Below, one piece after another: positions 1-8,951 of a stretch of 64,000 nt of DNA. The stretch is taken from the NCBI RefSeq assembly GCF_000420025.1, contig NZ_ATUD01000006.1:186001-250000 (forward strand), in the 5' to 3' direction. This stretch comes from Patulibacter americanus DSM 16676. GTDB lineage: Bacteria > Actinomycetota > Thermoleophilia > Solirubrobacterales > Solirubrobacteraceae. Below the pieces are notes generated by a model. It was given only the letters and a program-made list of their open reading frames with translations, did no database searches and was not told the origin of the DNA. A program made the translations under genes and the position numbers. The stretch's first letter is position 1, and every line of letters starts with the position of its first letter.

Positions 1-630
1 GACGAGCTCTTCGTCACCACGAAGCTGTGGAACGCCGACCAGGGCTACGAGAGCACCCTGAAGGCGTTCGACGCGAGCATGGAGAAGCTCGGGATCGACG
101 TGCTCGATCTGTACCTCATCCACTGGCCGACCCCGGCCCGCGAGCTCTACCTCGACACCTGGCGCGCGTTCGAGAAGCTCAAGGCCGACGGGCGCGTGCG
201 CTCCATCGGCGTGTCGAACTTCCAGCCGGCGCACCTCGACGCGCTCGCCGCGAAGTCCGAGGTCGTGCCGTCGGTGAACCAGATCGAGCTGCACCCGTTC
301 CTCACGCAGCAGGGGCTCCGGGACTACCACCGGGCGCACGGCATCCACACGGAGGCCTGGAGCCCGCTGGCCCAGGGCGGCGAGCTGCTCAAGCACGATG
401 CGGTCGCCGAGATCGCCGGCCGCCACGGCAAGACGCCCGCCCAGGCGATCCTGCGCTGGCACCTGCAGATCGGGAACATCATCTTCCCGAAGTCCGTCAC
501 CGCCTCGCGCGTGGAGGAGAACTTCGACGTCTTCGACTTCGAGCTCTCGTCGGAGGACATCACGGTGCTCGAGGGCCTGAACAAGAACGAGCGCACGGGT
601 CCCGACCCGGACGAGTTCAACCAGGCCTGA
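1..630 (+). CDS. Aldo/keto reductase, 5' end cut by window edge
   Basis: NAD(P)H-dependent carbonyl reductase of the aldo/keto reductase (TIM barrel) family; 209 codons are visible and the first 60-70 residues lie left of the window. The reading frame is open from base 1. Visible family motifs are TTKLW near the start (carrying the catalytic Lys), LYLIHWPTP (catalytic His), IGVSNF, NQIELHPFL and the late PKSVT cofactor-binding segment. The catalytic Asp and Tyr would be in the missing part. It resembles the 2,5-diketo-gluconic acid reductase/YvgN type, a cytoplasmic enzyme of about 275 residues. The true substrate cannot be read from the sequence. Confidence 0.93.
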   Translation, partial: DELFVTTKLWNADQGYESTLKAFDASMEKLGIDVLDLYLIHWPTPARELYLDTWRAFEKLKADGRVRSIGVSNFQPAHLDALAAKSEVVPSVNQIELHPFLTQQGLRDYHRAHGIHTEAWSPLAQGGELLKHDAVAEIAGRHGKTPAQAILRWHLQIGNIIFPKSVTASRVEENFDVFDFELSSEDITVLEGLNKNERTGPDPDEFNQA

Positions 631-752
631 GTCCGGCCCGGGTCCGCGGCGCTACCCGCGAGTAGTGCCGACGGCCCACCGCGGTCCGGCGTCCGGCCGG
701 GCCGCGGATGCGTGTCGGATGACACAGGAGCGCACGGACGGCCGGGGGGTGG

Positions 753-758
753 CAGGAT
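753..758 (+). promoter_or_regulatory. Candidate -10 (CAGGAT), leaderless type
   Basis: CAGGAT ends exactly 6 nt before the ATG of the acyl-CoA ligase, and no Shine-Dalgarno sequence precedes that ATG. It is a CANNNT variant of the TANNNT boxes seen at other genes here, so it is less certain. Confidence 0.35.
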
Positions 759-764
759 GCCTCC

Positions 765-2276
765 ATGGCCGACCAGTCCAACGCGAATCTCGCGACGCTC
801 CTCACCACCTCCGCGGCGAAGTTCCCCGAGCGGATCGCCATCCGCCTGGACGACGCCGCCGTCCCGTACGCCGCGCTCGAGGCGGGCAGCCAGCGCGTCG
901 CCGGGATGCTCAAGAGCATGGGCGTTCAGCCCGGCGACCGGGTCGGCATCATGCTGCCGAACACGCCGCACTTCCCGCTGGCGTACTACGGCGCGCTCCG
1001 GCTCGGCGCGATCGTCGTGCCGATGAACCCGCTGCTCTCGAAGCGCGAGGTGGCGTTCTACCTCGAGAACTCCGGCGCCAAGCTGCTGCTCGCCTGGCAC
1101 GGGTTCGCGGAGTCCGCGCAGGGCGGCGCCGAGCAGGTCGAGGGCGCCGAGGTGCTGCTGATCGAGCCGGAGGACATCGCCAAGCGCGTCGGCGCCGCCG
1201 AGCCGATCGTCGAGGTCGCCCACAAGGACGGCGACGACACCGCCGTCGTCCTCTACACCTCGGGCACCACGGGGCACCCGAAGGGCGCGGAGCTCACGCA
1301 CCACTCCATCGGCTCCAACGTGGCGGCCTGCCTGCCCCTCTACAAGCCGACGGAGAACGACGTCCTCTTCGGCGGCCTGCCCTTCTTCCACGTCTTCGGC
1401 CAGACCTGCACGCTGAACGTCGCGGTCGCCGCCGGCGCCGAGGTCACGCTGCTGCCGCGGTTCGACCCGACCACCGCGCTCGAGATCATCCAGCGCGACA
1501 AGGTCACCGTCTTCATGGGCGTGCCGACGATGCACGGCGCCGTCCTGCACCACCCGAAGCGCGGCGACTACGACACGAGCTCGGTGCGCCTGTTCGTCTC
1601 GGGCGGCTCCGCGCTGCCCGTCGAGGTGCTGCGCGGCGTCGAGAAGGACTTCGGCGCCCCGATCCTCGAGGGCTACGGCCTCTCCGAGACCTCGCCGGTG
1701 GCGAGCTTCAGCCGCATGGAGCTCGAGAAGAAGGCCGGCTCGATCGGCGTCGCCATCGACGGCGTGCAGCTGCGGGTCGTCGACGACGCGGGGGAGGAGG
1801 TCGCGACGGGCGAGGTCGGCGAGCTCCAGGTCAAGGGCCCGAACGTCATGAAGGGCTACTGGAAGAACCCCGAGGCGACGAAGGCCGCGATCTCCGCCGA
1901 CGGCTGGTTCTCCACCGGCGACATGGCGAAGAAGGACGAGGACGACTTCTACTTCATCGTCGACCGCAAGAAGGACCTGATCATCCGCGGCGGCTACAAC
2001 GTCTACCCGCGCGAGGTCGAAGAGGTGCTCTACGAGCACCCGGCCGTCGCCGAGGCCGCCGTCATCGGCATCAAGCACGAGGAGCTCGGCGAGGAGGTCG
2101 CCGCGGCGGTCTCGCTCAAGAGCGGCGCGCAGGTCACCGCGGACGAGCTGCGGGACTTCGTCAAGGAGCAGGTCGCGGCCTACAAGTACCCGCGCCACGT
2201 GTGGATCGTCGACGAGCTCCCCAAGGGCCCGACGGGCAAGATCCTCAAGCGCGAGATCGACGCGCCCGCGGCCTGA
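765..2276 (+). CDS. Long-chain fatty-acid--CoA ligase (AMP-binding)
   Basis: ANL-superfamily acyl-CoA synthetase of 503 residues, activating a carboxylic acid as acyl-AMP and then the CoA thioester. The P-loop YTSGTTGHPKGAELTH lies near residue 163, the adenylate motif GYGLSETSP near 305, the hinge/ATP motif GWFSTGD near 382 followed by DRKKDLIIRGGYNVYP, and the C-terminal catalytic Lys in PTGKILKREI. The length is typical of medium/long-chain ligases. The ATG at 765 has a leaderless-type box upstream. It stands alone, with a hairpin terminator after the stop. Chain-length preference is not readable. Confidence 0.92.
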   Translation: MADQSNANLATLLTTSAAKFPERIAIRLDDAAVPYAALEAGSQRVAGMLKSMGVQPGDRVGIMLPNTPHFPLAYYGALRLGAIVVPMNPLLSKREVAFYLENSGAKLLLAWHGFAESAQGGAEQVEGAEVLLIEPEDIAKRVGAAEPIVEVAHKDGDDTAVVLYTSGTTGHPKGAELTHHSIGSNVAACLPLYKPTENDVLFGGLPFFHVFGQTCTLNVAVAAGAEVTLLPRFDPTTALEIIQRDKVTVFMGVPTMHGAVLHHPKRGDYDTSSVRLFVSGGSALPVEVLRGVEKDFGAPILEGYGLSETSPVASFSRMELEKKAGSIGVAIDGVQLRVVDDAGEEVATGEVGELQVKGPNVMKGYWKNPEATKAAISADGWFSTGDMAKKDEDDFYFIVDRKKDLIIRGGYNVYPREVEEVLYEHPAVAEAAVIGIKHEELGEEVAAAVSLKSGAQVTADELRDFVKEQVAAYKYPRHVWIVDELPKGPTGKILKREIDAPAA

Positions 2277-2284
2277 GCCGCCCC

Positions 2285-2304
2285 GCGGGGGCGTTCGCCC
2301 CCGC
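2285..2304 (+). terminator. Hairpin terminator after acyl-CoA ligase
   Basis: Perfect 8-bp stem GCGGGGGC / GCCCCCGC with a GTTC tetraloop, starting 8 nt after the TGA stop. There is no T-run, which is usual in such GC-rich genomes. Confidence 0.55.
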
Positions 2305-2322
2305 ACAGCCTTCCGTCCCTCA

Positions 2323-2348
2323 CCGCCGCGTGGCCCTGCCCGCGGCGG
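2323..2348 (+). terminator. Second hairpin downstream of acyl-CoA ligase
   Basis: Perfect 8-bp stem CCGCCGCG / CGCGGCGG around a 10-nt loop, followed by a short TTT. Together with the preceding hairpin it separates the ligase from the esterase promoter region. Confidence 0.4.
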
Positions 2349-2420
2349 TTTGGCGTTCCGGGGGCGGCGCGCTACAGTCGACGGAGTAGTTGCACGAGCA
2401 ACCAAGACTGAGGACGCACC

Positions 2421-3086
2421 GTGAGCACCCCCGAGATCCCCGAGCTCGCCTTCCGTGAGCGCCCCGCCGACGGCACCGCCGACGGGCTGCTCGTGCTGCA
2501 CCACGGGCGCGGGGCGGACGAGAACGACCTGATCGGCCTGGCCGACGTGCTCGACCCGGAACGCCGCCTGCACGTCGTCACACCCGGCGGGCCCCTGCGC
2601 GTGCCGGGCTGGCCGGGGCAGCACTGGTACGTCGTGCCGCAGGTCGGCTACCCCGACCCGGACACGTTCCGCACCTCGTACCTCGCCCTGGGCGCGTTCC
2701 ACGACGCGCTCTGGGAGCGCACGGGCATCGCGCCCTCGCGCACGATCCTCGGCGGGTTCTCCATGGGATCCGTCATGAGCCACGCGACGGGCCTCGGCCC
2801 CGGGCGGCCCGTCGTCGCCGGCGTCCTGGGGCTCTCCGGGTTCGTGCCGACGGTCGAGGGCTGGCAGCCCGACCTGGCGCCGCGGACCGCCACCCGGGTG
2901 CTCAACGCGCACGGTCGCCGCGACCCCGTCATCGCCTACGAGTTCGCCGAGCGGGCCCGGGCGCTGGTGCGCGACGGCGGTCTCGACCTCACCGCCCTGG
3001 ACTTCGACGGCGGCCACCAGATCGCCCCGGAGCACGTGCCGGCCATCGCGTCCTGGATCGCCGAGACGCTGCCGCCGCGCGGCTGA
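2421..3086 (+). CDS. Alpha/beta-hydrolase, phospholipase/carboxylesterase type
   Basis: Cytoplasmic serine esterase of 221 residues in the phospholipase/carboxylesterase (YpfH/acyl-protein thioesterase-like) family. The nucleophile elbow GFSMGS is around residue 114. A later DPVI segment (about 169) and GGHQI (about 198) supply the acid and His of the triad. An oxyanion-type LHHGRGADENDL segment is near residue 24. The start is a GTG with AGGA 6 nt upstream; a TACAGT element at about 2372 could be its promoter. Natural substrate unknown. Confidence 0.87.
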   Translation: MSTPEIPELAFRERPADGTADGLLVLHHGRGADENDLIGLADVLDPERRLHVVTPGGPLRVPGWPGQHWYVVPQVGYPDPDTFRTSYLALGAFHDALWERTGIAPSRTILGGFSMGSVMSHATGLGPGRPVVAGVLGLSGFVPTVEGWQPDLAPRTATRVLNAHGRRDPVIAYEFAERARALVRDGGLDLTALDFDGGHQIAPEHVPAIASWIAETLPPRG

Positions 3087-3103
3087 GCCCGGCCGCCCGT
3101 CGC

Positions 3104-3808
3104 TCAGCCGCCCCGGGCGGCGGCCAGGAGGGTGACGACCGGGCGCGCCGTGACGGCGTAGGCGGTGCCGCGCTGTCGCTCGGAGACCCCGAACAGCACG
3201 CCGACCAGCCGTCCCCGTCCGTCGACGACGGGCGCGCCGCTGTCCCCTGGGGCGGCCGACACCGCGAGCGCGAGGGCCGGTCGCCGACCCCCCGTGCCGC
3301 TGCCGGGCGCGTCGACCCGCGCGGTGATCCGCTGCCGCAGCGTGACCGCGCGGTCGACGACCCGGCCGTCGCGGCGCAGCAGCACGCGCCAGCCGCCGCC
3401 GTCCCCGTCGGCGGCCGGCCGGCTCGGGGCCCGGACCCAGTCGGTGGCCAAGCCGCGCGAGGCCCGGATGCCGCTCGTGCCCAGCACCGCGAGATCGGCC
3501 ACGTCGTCGCGCGCCGCGAGCCGGGCCGGCAGGCCCGGGCTCCCGACGCGGCCGACCGTGGCGCGGCCCGGCCGGGCGTCGGGCGGCAGCGCGTGGGCGA
3601 CGGTGAGGATCGCCCCTCCAACGCGGAAGCCCGTCGCCTCCTCCCCGCCCGGTCCCGCGGTCGTCCGCACCGCCACGACGTCGGCGGCCGTCACACGAGG
3701 GCCCGCGGGGCCATCAGGGGGCGTGGCGGGTCGCGCGCCGCAACCGGGGAGTCCGCACGCGGCCAGCGCCGCGACGGCCACCGCCCGTCGTGGTGGGGCT
3801 GCGGGCAC
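3104..3808 (-). CDS. Trypsin-like serine protease, probable lipoprotein
   Basis: Secreted S1-type serine protease of about 234 residues. I chose the GTG at 3808 because it gives an N-terminus with Arg residues, a hydrophobic stretch and an LPGC lipobox; an upstream start would run into the lacI gene in another frame. The triad is visible as AHAL (His), DVADLAVL (Asp) and GDSGAPV (Ser). The protein is short, with no extra domain, like HtrA-type single-domain proteases without PDZ. It lies 14 bp downstream of lacI on the same strand, so the two could be cotranscribed. Lipid anchoring is an inference from the lipobox. Confidence 0.75.
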   Translation of the reverse strand: MPAAPPRRAVAVAALAACGLPGCGARPATPPDGPAGPRVTAADVVAVRTTAGPGGEEATGFRVGGAILTVAHALPPDARPGRATVGRVGSPGLPARLAARDDVADLAVLGTSGIRASRGLATDWVRAPSRPAADGDGGGWRVLLRRDGRVVDRAVTLRQRITARVDAPGSGTGGRRPALALAVSAAPGDSGAPVVDGRGRLVGVLFGVSERQRGTAYAVTARPVVTLLAAARGG

Positions 3809-3822
3809 GCCGGGGTCGCCGG

Positions 3823-4980
3823 TCAGTCCGCCGCGGCGCGCGCGGCGCCGGGGGCGGCGGTGGTGGAGCGCACGACGAGGGTGGGGTGCTCGATCCACAC
3901 CACCCGCTCCGTGCGGCCGTCGATGCGCTCCAGCAGCAGCTCGAGCGAGCGCTGGCCCATCGCGCGGCGCGGCTGGTTGATCGTCGTGAGGGACACGTGG
4001 CGCAGGCCGGCGAGGAAGACGTCGTCGTAGCCCACGACGGAGAGGTCGCCGGGGACGGCCAGGCCGGCGCCGAGCAGGGCGTCCAGCGCGCCCGCGGCGG
4101 CCAGGTCGTTCGCGGCGAAGATCGCGGTGGGCAGGTCGCCGGCGGCGAGCAGGCGCTCCACGCCCCGCGCGCCGGCGTCCTCGGTGAAGTCGGCCGGGAC
4201 CACCCGCGCGTGCTGCTCCAGGCCGAGCTCGCGCATCGCCCGCCCGTAGCCGGCGCGGCGCGGGGCCGCGCCGGCACCGGCGCCGCCGTCGAGGTGGACG
4301 ATGTCGCGGTGGCCCAGGTCGGCCAGGTGCTCGACCGCCAGTCGGGAGCCGGCGACCTCGTCCGTCGTGACGCAGTCGATGTGCGCGTCGCGCAGCACCC
4401 GGCCGGCGACGACGGTCGGGACGCCGGCGGTGAGGGCGACGATCTCGCCGCTCGGGATGCGGGGGGAGACGAGGATCAGGCCGTCGGGGCGGTACTCGAT
4501 GAGCGCCTCGATCAGCGCGCGCTCGCGGCGCTGCCGGCGCTCGCCCGTGATGATCAGCAGGCGGTAGCCGTGCTGCGAGGCGAGGTCCTCCATCCCCTGC
4601 GCGATCTCGGCGAAGAACGGGTTGTGCAGGTCGTTCAGCAGCACGCCCACGGTCTTCGTGCGGGTGCTCGCCAGGCTGCGGGCCATCGCGTTGGGGCGGT
4701 AGCCCAGATCGGCGGCGACCTCGAGCACGCGGCTGCGGCGCTCGTCGCTGACCTTCGGGCTCTCGCGCATCACGAGCGAGACCAGTGCCCGCGACACGCC
4801 GGCTTCGCGGGCGACGTCGTCCATCGTCACGTAGCCGCCGGAGCGTCGGGACCGCGTGCGGCGGTTCTCGGCACCGTCCGCGGCCGCCCCGGAGGTCCCG
4901 TCGCCGCCGGTCGCCGTCCTGTCGTTCCCGCTTGCGCCGGTCGCGGCCCCGTCGGGACTGGGGGTCGGGGAGCCGCTCAC
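3823..4980 (-). CDS. LacI-family regulator of the inositol operon
   Basis: LacI/GalR repressor, about 385 residues. The DNA-binding helix-turn-helix begins [21 protein letters not shown], followed by the hinge [14 protein letters not shown] and a periplasmic-binding-protein-like effector domain. I prefer the GTG at 4980 because AAGGA sits 8 nt upstream; the ATG at 4989 overlaps that ribosome site and a TTG at 5034 would start inside an operator. The N-terminus before the HTH is an unusual Ser/Thr/Gly/Asp-rich stretch of about 50 residues. The gene is divergent from iolE across two palindromes, so it most likely represses the inositol genes and itself; the inducer is probably an inositol-derived metabolite (inference). 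Confidence 0.9.
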   Translation of the reverse strand: MSGSPTPSPDGAATGASGNDRTATGGDGTSGAAADGAENRRTRSRRSGGYVTMDDVAREAGVSRALVSLVMRESPKVSDERRSRVLEVAADLGYRPNAMARSLASTRTKTVGVLLNDLHNPFFAEIAQGMEDLASQHGYRLLIITGERRQRRERALIEALIEYRPDGLILVSPRIPSGEIVALTAGVPTVVAGRVLRDAHIDCVTTDEVAGSRLAVEHLADLGHRDIVHLDGGAGAGAAPRRAGYGRAMRELGLEQHARVVPADFTEDAGARGVERLLAAGDLPTAIFAANDLAAAGALDALLGAGLAVPGDLSVVGYDDVFLAGLRHVSLTTINQPRRAMGQRSLELLLERIDGRTERVVWIEHPTLVVRSTTAAPGAARAAAD

Positions 4981-5020
4981 GAAATACATCCTTGCATTCC
5001 GCCGACGGCCGCGGATAGGT

Positions 5021-5034
5021 TTGGAGCGCTCCAA
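5021..5034. promoter_or_regulatory. LacI-family operator 1
   Basis: Perfect 14-bp palindrome TTGGAGCGCTCCAA with the central CG typical of LacI-family sites, in the lacI/iolE divergent region. Confidence 0.8.
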
Positions 5035-5037
5035 CGG

Positions 5038-5051
5038 TTAGAGCGCTCTAA
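5038..5051. promoter_or_regulatory. LacI-family operator 2
   Basis: Perfect 14-bp palindrome TTAGAGCGCTCTAA, sharing the GAGCGCTC core with operator 1. Centres are 17 bp apart with only CGG between the sites. Confidence 0.8.
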
Positions 5052-5093
5052 CGACGAGTGTGACCGGGAGCGAAGCCGGAGAACAGGGGAGAG

Positions 5094-6014
5094 ATGTCCG
5101 CAACACCGTCACGTGCCCAAGCGCCCGCCCTCGCAGGAGCCCCGATCTCGTGGGGCGTCTGCGAGGTGCCCGGCTGGGGCACCATGCTGCCCCCCGAGCG
5201 CGTGTTCGGCGAGATGGCTCAGCTCGGCCTGCAGGCCACCGAGCTCGGTCCTGTGGACGACTACCTCGCGCTGGACGCCGAGGCCATCCGCGACGCGCTC
5301 GAGCCCCACGGGCTGCGGCTCGTCGGCGGCTTCGTCCCGCTCGTCCTCCACGGCCCCGACATCACGGAGGCCCTGGAGCAGGCGCGGCGCATCGGCGGCG
5401 TCATGGCCGCCGCGGGCGCGGACACCTTCGTCCTGGCGATCATCGCCGACGCGGACTGGTCCGCGCCGCCGGCGCTGAACGCCGAGGACTGGGTCCGGAT
5501 CGGGCGCCACGTCGACGAGGTCGCCGCCGCGGTGGCCGAGCTGGGCCTCACGTTGGCGGTCCACCCGCACCAGGGCACGCTGATCGAGGAAGCTTCCGAC
5601 GTGCAGCGACTGCTCGAGACCTCCACCGCGGGGTGGTGCCTGGACCCGGGTCACCTCGTGATCGGGGGGTTCGATCCCGTCGACTTCGTCCGCCTGCACG
5701 GGGACCGGATCGTGCATGTCCACCTGAAGGACGTGGACCGTGCGATCGTCACACGTCTCCGGGCGGGGGAGCTGAGCCTCATGGAGGCGGTGCAGGCCGG
5801 GTTGTTCCGGCCCTTGGGCCGGGGAGACGGCCGCATCGCCGAAGTGCTGGAGCTGCTGCGCGAACAGGGGTACGGGCGCTGGATGGTGCTCGAGCAGGAC
5901 ACCGCGATCACCGGGCAGGAGCCTCCGGTGGGCAGCGGACCGATCAACAGCGTGCGCGAGAGCCTTGCGTTCCTCGACACGACGGCTCCGGAGAGAGAGG
6001 AAGTACGTCGATGA
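5094..6014 (+). CDS. iolE: Sugar phosphate isomerase/epimerase, IolE-type inosose dehydratase
   Basis: TIM-barrel protein of 306 residues (AP endonuclease 2-like fold) in the inosose dehydratase/IolE group, which turns scyllo-inosose into 3D-trihydroxycyclohexane-1,2-dione. The N-terminal APISWGVCEVPGWG is the family hallmark. Metal-binding acids and His are seen in AVHPHQGT, CLDPGHL, HVHLKD and MVLEQD. First gene of the operon; the purine-rich GGGGAGAG precedes the ATG closely. Its stop overlaps the next start (ATGA). An IolH-like role is possible, but the operon context favours the dehydratase. Confidence 0.88.
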   Translation: MSATPSRAQAPALAGAPISWGVCEVPGWGTMLPPERVFGEMAQLGLQATELGPVDDYLALDAEAIRDALEPHGLRLVGGFVPLVLHGPDITEALEQARRIGGVMAAAGADTFVLAIIADADWSAPPALNAEDWVRIGRHVDEVAAAVAELGLTLAVHPHQGTLIEEASDVQRLLETSTAGWCLDPGHLVIGGFDPVDFVRLHGDRIVHVHLKDVDRAIVTRLRAGELSLMEAVQAGLFRPLGRGDGRIAEVLELLREQGYGRWMVLEQDTAITGQEPPVGSGPINSVRESLAFLDTTAPEREEVRR

Positions 6015-7033
6015 GTACTCAGAAGCAGCACCACGGTCGTCGCCTGTCACGGGTCGGCGCGACCATCGCCGCCGTCGGCTCAGCGCTCGCGCTCGCCGCG
6101 TGCGGGTCCAACGGGCCCGGCGCCGACACGGGGGGCAAGGCGTCCGACGACGTCAAGCTCACCGCCGGCTCCGGCCTGAAGGTCGCGATGGTCACCCACG
6201 GCGACTCCGGGGCCTACTGGTCCATCGTCAAGCGCGGGGCCGAGGCCGGGGCGAAGGACCTCGGCATCGAGCTCAACTACGCCGAGTCAGCCAACGACCC
6301 GCAGCGGCAGGCGCAGCTGATCGAGGCCGCGATCGGGCGCAAGCCCGACGGCATCGCGGTGTCCGCCCCGAACCCCGACGCCATCAAGGGCGCGGTCGCG
6401 CAGGCCACGAAGGCCGGCATCCCGGTCGTCGTCCTCAACTCCGGCGTCGAGAAGTTCGCCGAGATGGGCGCTATCGCCGGCGTCGGCCAGGACCCGACGA
6501 TCGCCGGTGAGGCCGTCGGCAAGCGCCTGAAGGACGAGGGCGTCAAGAAGATCCTCTGCGTGAACCACGAGCAGAGCAACGTCGAGCTGCAGGCCCGCTG
6601 CGACGGTGTGAAGACCGGCCTCGGCGGCGACTTCGAGGCCACGAACGTCGCCGGCAACAAGGACGTCGCGACCTCGACGAACGAGATCAAGTCCAAGCTG
6701 CAGGCCGACGACGCCATCGACGCGGTCGTCACGCTCGACCCGGAGATGGCGCTGGCCACGAAGAGCGCGGTCTCCAGCTCGGGCAAGAAGGTCAAGATCG
6801 CGACCTTCGACCTCAGCGGTGACATCGCCAAGGCGATCCAGGACGGCTCCGTGGAGTTCGCGGTGGACCAGCAGCCCTACCTCCAGGGCTACCTGCCGAT
6901 GACGCTGTTCCAGCTCTACAAGAGCACCGGCACCGTCGTCGGCGGCGGCCGCACGGTCCTCACCGGCCCGGGCATCGTCGACGCCAAGAACGCCGCCCAG
7001 GTCGAGAAGCTCGCGGGGGACGGCATCCGATGA
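6011..7033 (+). CDS. Inositol/sugar ABC transporter substrate-binding lipoprotein
   Basis: Extracytoplasmic solute-binding lipoprotein of 340 residues, periplasmic-binding-protein 4 (ribose/inositol) type. Basic N-terminus, hydrophobic segment and LAAC lipobox place the lipidated Cys at residue 31. The mature part starts near a low-complexity linker and contains the two-lobed fold, with segments such as [18 protein letters not shown] and [12 protein letters not shown]. The ATG at 6011 overlaps the iolE stop as ATGA, and its own stop overlaps the permease start. Its place between iolE and the other catabolic genes makes myo-inositol the likely ligand (inference). Confidence 0.9.
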   Translation: MSTQKQHHGRRLSRVGATIAAVGSALALAACGSNGPGADTGGKASDDVKLTAGSGLKVAMVTHGDSGAYWSIVKRGAEAGAKDLGIELNYAESANDPQRQAQLIEAAIGRKPDGIAVSAPNPDAIKGAVAQATKAGIPVVVLNSGVEKFAEMGAIAGVGQDPTIAGEAVGKRLKDEGVKKILCVNHEQSNVELQARCDGVKTGLGGDFEATNVAGNKDVATSTNEIKSKLQADDAIDAVVTLDPEMALATKSAVSSSGKKVKIATFDLSGDIAKAIQDGSVEFAVDQQPYLQGYLPMTLFQLYKSTGTVVGGGRTVLTGPGIVDAKNAAQVEKLAGDGIR

Positions 7034-8103
7034 GCACCGACCCGGTCACCGTGTCGCCGTCCCCGACGGGTGCTTCGGCCCCGTCCGGGGACGAGCGGGT
7101 CGGCCGCACGACTCCGTTCGCCCTGATCCTCCGGCGCCCCGAGGTGGGGGCGCTGGTGGCCAGCCTCGTCGTCGGGATCTTCTTCGCCCTCTACGCCCGC
7201 GGGTTCGGGGAGCTCTCGGGCATCGCGAACTGGACGGGCGTGGCGGCGACGTTGGGGATCCCGGCGGTCGCGGTCGCGCTGCTCATGATCGGCGGGGAGT
7301 TCGACCTCTCCGCCGGCGTCATGGTCGGCACGTCGGGCCTCGTGATGAGTCTGCTGGCCACGGAGGCCGGGTTGAACATCTGGCTCGCGATCGTCCTCAC
7401 GCTGCTGTTCGCGGCGTGCGTGGGGGCGATCAACGGCTACCTCGTGATGCGGACGAAGCTGCCCAGCTTCATCGTCACGCTCGCGACCTTCTTCATCCTG
7501 CAGGGCGCCAACCTCGGCGTCACGAAGGCGATCACCGGCGCGGTCGCGGTCTCCGGCCTCGACCAGGCCTCGGGGTTCGACGCCGCCCGCGGCGTCTTCG
7601 GCGGCACCTTCTGGGCCCCGTACAACTTCCAGATCAGCGTGCTCTGGTGGATCGCCGTCACGCTCCTGGCCACCTGGGCGCTGACCCGCACGCGGTTCGG
7701 CAACTGGGTCTACGGCGTGGGCGGCGACCTCGAGGCCGCACGCAACGTCGGCGTGCCCGTCGTCCGCGTGAAGATCACCCTGTTCATGGGCACCGCGCTG
7801 GCGAGCGGCCTGACGGGGATCATCGTCGCGCTCCAGATCTCGTCCGCCCAGGCCAGCCAGGGCGTCGGGCAGGAGCTGCAGTTCATCGTCGCGGCCGTCG
7901 TCGGCGGCTGCCTGCTGACCGGGGGCTTCGGCTCCGCGATCGGCGCGGCGCTCGGCGCCCTCATCACCGGGATGGCCTTCATCGGCATCCAGTTCTCGGG
8001 CTGGAACACCGATTGGCGGTTCCTCTTCCTCGGAGTGGTCCTGCTGCTCGCGGTGATGCTCAACACCTGGATCCGCAAGCGCGCCTCGGAGGCCCGCCGA
8101 TGA
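7030..8103 (+). CDS. ABC transporter permease (inositol/ribose type)
   Basis: Integral membrane permease of 357 residues of the BPD_transp_2 (RbsC/FrcC) family, with 8-10 hydrophobic segments after a polar N-terminus of about 35 residues. The family segment [13 protein letters not shown] lies near residue 90, and [22 protein letters not shown] forms the conserved C-terminal loop region. It presumably dimerises to make the import channel for the preceding binding protein and the following ATPase. Joined to both neighbours by 4-bp ATGA overlaps. Confidence 0.92.
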   Translation: MSTDPVTVSPSPTGASAPSGDERVGRTTPFALILRRPEVGALVASLVVGIFFALYARGFGELSGIANWTGVAATLGIPAVAVALLMIGGEFDLSAGVMVGTSGLVMSLLATEAGLNIWLAIVLTLLFAACVGAINGYLVMRTKLPSFIVTLATFFILQGANLGVTKAITGAVAVSGLDQASGFDAARGVFGGTFWAPYNFQISVLWWIAVTLLATWALTRTRFGNWVYGVGGDLEAARNVGVPVVRVKITLFMGTALASGLTGIIVALQISSAQASQGVGQELQFIVAAVVGGCLLTGGFGSAIGAALGALITGMAFIGIQFSGWNTDWRFLFLGVVLLLAVMLNTWIRKRASEARR

Positions 8104-8951
8104 GCACGCAGGACAGCACCGCCACGACGACCACCACGGACGCCGGGGGCCTCCCGCCGCTCGAGCGCGGCGCGGTCGCCCTCGAGGTCCGCAACGTGTC
8201 GAAGCACTTCGGCAACGTCGTGGCCCTGAAGGACGTCTCCTGCGTCGTCGAGGCGGGGAAGGTCACCTGCGTCCTGGGCGACAACGGGGCCGGCAAGTCG
8301 ACGTTCATCAAGATCCTCTCCGGCGTCCACCAGCAGGACGAGGGCGAGCTGCTCATCAACGGGCACGAGCACCGCCTGACGTCGCCGCGGGCGGCGCGCG
8401 AGCGGGGCGTCGCCACGGTCTTCCAGGACCTCGCGACGGTGCCGCTGATGTCGGTCTGGCGCAACTTCTTCCTCGGCAGCGAGCCGCAGAAGGGGGTCGG
8501 GCCGCTGCGGCGGCTGGACCGCGCCGCCGCGAAGCGGATCACCCGCGAGGAGCTCGCGAAGATGGGCATCGACGTCCGCGACCCGGAGCAGCCCATCGGC
8601 ACGATGTCGGGCGGCGAGCGCCAGGCCGTGGCCATCGCCCGCGCCATGTACTTCGGCGCGCGCGTCCTGATCCTGGACGAGCCGACCTCGGCGCTCGGCG
8701 TCAAGCAGGCCGGGCGCGTGCTGCGCTACATCGCCGCCGCGCGCGACCGCGGGGTGGGGGTCATCTTCATCACCCACAACCCGCACCACGCGTTCCCGAT
8801 CGGCGACCGCTTCGTGATCCTCAACCGCGGGCGCCTGAAGGGCTCGTGGCAGAAGGGCGAGATCACCCGCGACGAGCTCGTGCACCAGATGTCGGGCGGG
8901 GCCGAGCTCGAGCAGCTCGCCCACGAGCTGCAGAAGGGGGAGCCGGCATGA
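8100..8951 (+). CDS. ABC transporter ATP-binding protein (single cassette)
   Basis: Cytoplasmic ATPase of 283 residues energising the inositol-type importer. Walker [10 protein letters not shown] at residues 60-68, signature [14 protein letters not shown], Walker [10 protein letters not shown] and the switch His in [10 protein letters not shown] are all present. It has one nucleotide-binding domain, like FrcA, instead of the duplicated domain of RbsA/XylG, so it should act as a homodimer. The first 25 residues are Thr-rich and poorly conserved in style. ATGA overlaps at both ends. Confidence 0.93.
   Translation: MSTQDSTATTTTTDAGGLPPLERGAVALEVRNVSKHFGNVVALKDVSCVVEAGKVTCVLGDNGAGKSTFIKILSGVHQQDEGELLINGHEHRLTSPRAARERGVATVFQDLATVPLMSVWRNFFLGSEPQKGVGPLRRLDRAAAKRITREELAKMGIDVRDPEQPIGTMSGGERQAVAIARAMYFGARVLILDEPTSALGVKQAGRVLRYIAAARDRGVGVIFITHNPHHAFPIGDRFVILNRGRLKGSWQKGEITRDELVHQMSGGAELEQLAHELQKGEPA

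Noticed and set aside
324-3035. 903-codon open frame on the minus strand over three plus-strand genes
   Set aside because: It is antisense to the aldo/keto reductase, acyl-CoA ligase and esterase; its composition is Arg/Gly/Asp repeat-like with no domain. Long open frames on the wrong strand are expected at this G+C.
4981-5034. Upstream lacI starts at 4989 (ATG) and 5034 (TTG)
   Set aside because: The ATG overlaps the AAGGAT ribosome site that serves GTG 4980, and the TTG would lie in an operator palindrome. The ATG remains possible.
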